The position numbers and the translations under genes are program-made. The notes under the pieces are model-generated. The model did no database searches and had not been told where the DNA came from. It was given only the letters and a program-made list of their open reading frames with translations. From an uncultured Methylotenera sp. (lineage in GTDB: Bacteria; Pseudomonadota; Gammaproteobacteria; Burkholderiales; Methylophilaceae), in the NCBI GenBank assembly GCA_937957775.1, contig CALFXV010000164.1:1-7061 (forward strand): 7,061 nt of DNA, written 5' to 3'. Shown piece after piece: positions 6,543 through 7,061 of this stretch (its first letter is position 1; each line of letters begins with the position of its first letter).

Positions 6543-6573
6543 GAATAAGCACAATGTGGCAAAATTACGCTAA

Positions 6574-7061
6574 ATGACAGCCGCTATCCCACCCATTCCA
6601 ACTTCGCACCACACCTGCCCAGCTTGCGGTTTGCTGTGTGATGACTTGCCTTTAGACGGCCAGGACAGCATTAGCGCGAGCTTTTCCTGCGCAAAAAGTC
6701 AGCGCTATTTTAGCCAGGCGGCAACTGCGCCTAGCCAACCAGCCAGCTTAGCCGGACAAGCCTGCGATCTTAATACCGCCTTAGCAGCGGCCGCCAAGAT
6801 TCTACAAAATAGCCAGCAAACCTTGTTTGCCGGCCTCGGCACGGACGTACATGGCATGCGCGCCATCCTGCCATTAGCAGAAAAATGCCAGGCCACCCTA
6901 GACCACATGCACAGCGAGTCCAGCGTGCGCAACACCTTGGCCATGCAAAATAGCGGCTGGCAAACCACCACCTTGAGTGAAGTGAAAAATCGCGCTGATT
7001 TAATTCTAGCCATAGGCACCGACATCGTCAGCAGTCACCCACGCTTTTTTGAAAAACTGGT
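6574..7061 (+). CDS. fhcB: Formyltransferase/hydrolase complex subunit B (formylmethanofuran dehydrogenase subunit B-like), partial
   Basis: Frame 1 from ATG 6574 gives 162 residues and stays open at the window end; the full protein should be roughly 400 residues. It resembles FwdB/FmdB: CPACGLLCDDL (15-25), GLGTDVHGMRAI (87-98) and SEVKNRADLILAIGTD (135-150). In bacterial methylotrophs the Fhc complex passes formyl groups from tetrahydromethanopterin to methylofuran and releases formate; FhcB is its non-redox counterpart of the archaeal Mo/W subunit. Cys15, Cys18, Cys22 and Cys39 keep the pattern of a [4Fe-4S] site, while the archaeal metal-ligand Cys (CHGP context) aligns with Ser at about 116. 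TAA abuts the ATG in frame, so no longer N-terminus is possible. No good Shine-Dalgarno sequence precedes it. It is divergent from ndk and probably leads further fhc genes beyond the edge. Confidence 0.9.
   Translation, partial: MTAAIPPIPTSHHTCPACGLLCDDLPLDGQDSISASFSCAKSQRYFSQAATAPSQPASLAGQACDLNTALAAAAKILQNSQQTLFAGLGTDVHGMRAILPLAEKCQATLDHMHSESSVRNTLAMQNSGWQTTTLSEVKNRADLILAIGTDIVSSHPRFFEKL

Noticed and set aside
6705..7025. A 106-codon open frame on the minus strand at the right edge
   Set aside because: The plus-strand frame here encodes recognisable FhcB motifs, so this is its shadow.

Overview
The window reads as chromosomal DNA of a methylotrophic betaproteobacterium of moderate GC content, possibly Methylophilaceae. 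Two observations support this. The gene string ndk, rlmN, pilF, rodZ, ispG, hisS is a conserved proteobacterial housekeeping neighbourhood, and IspG has the long form usual in Betaproteobacteria. At the right edge a divergent gene begins that encodes FhcB, a subunit of the formyltransferase/hydrolase complex used for tetrahydromethanopterin-linked C1 oxidation. The family placement is inference.

Layout, left to right. Positions 1-436 (minus) hold the first 145 codons of a peptide-type ABC transporter ATPase that runs off the left edge. Then, all on the minus strand and therefore read right to left: ndk (6443-6039), a 146-nt spacer full of inverted repeats, rlmN (TTG start at 5892), pilF/pilW lipoprotein (4790-4035), rodZ-like (4038-3097), ispG (3090-1771) and hisS (1768-476). 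From rlmN to hisS the genes are packed with gaps of -4 to +6 nt, so one translationally coupled operon is likely. A 130-nt spacer (6444-6573) separates ndk from fhcB, which reads rightward from 6574 and is cut by the window end.

The minus-strand genes cover nucleotide balance (Ndk), rRNA/tRNA methylation (RlmN), type IV pilus assembly (PilF), cell shape (RodZ), isoprenoid synthesis by the MEP pathway (IspG) and histidyl-tRNA charging (HisS). They share an operon rather than a pathway. Downstream of hisS, where many proteobacteria have yfgM-bamB-der, the peptide transporter gene appears instead. FhcB belongs to a different process, formaldehyde oxidation/formate release, and probably opens an fhc operon to the right.

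I see no RNA gene, CRISPR array, insertion sequence or prophage, and no gene-free stretch over 300 bases. I found no clearly new biological system. The most unusual items are the stacked inverted repeats between ndk and rlmN, the repeat-bearing ndk/fhcB spacer, the short Ndk C-terminus with its stop codon inside a palindrome, and an FhcB that keeps iron-sulfur-type cysteines but lacks the catalytic cysteine.
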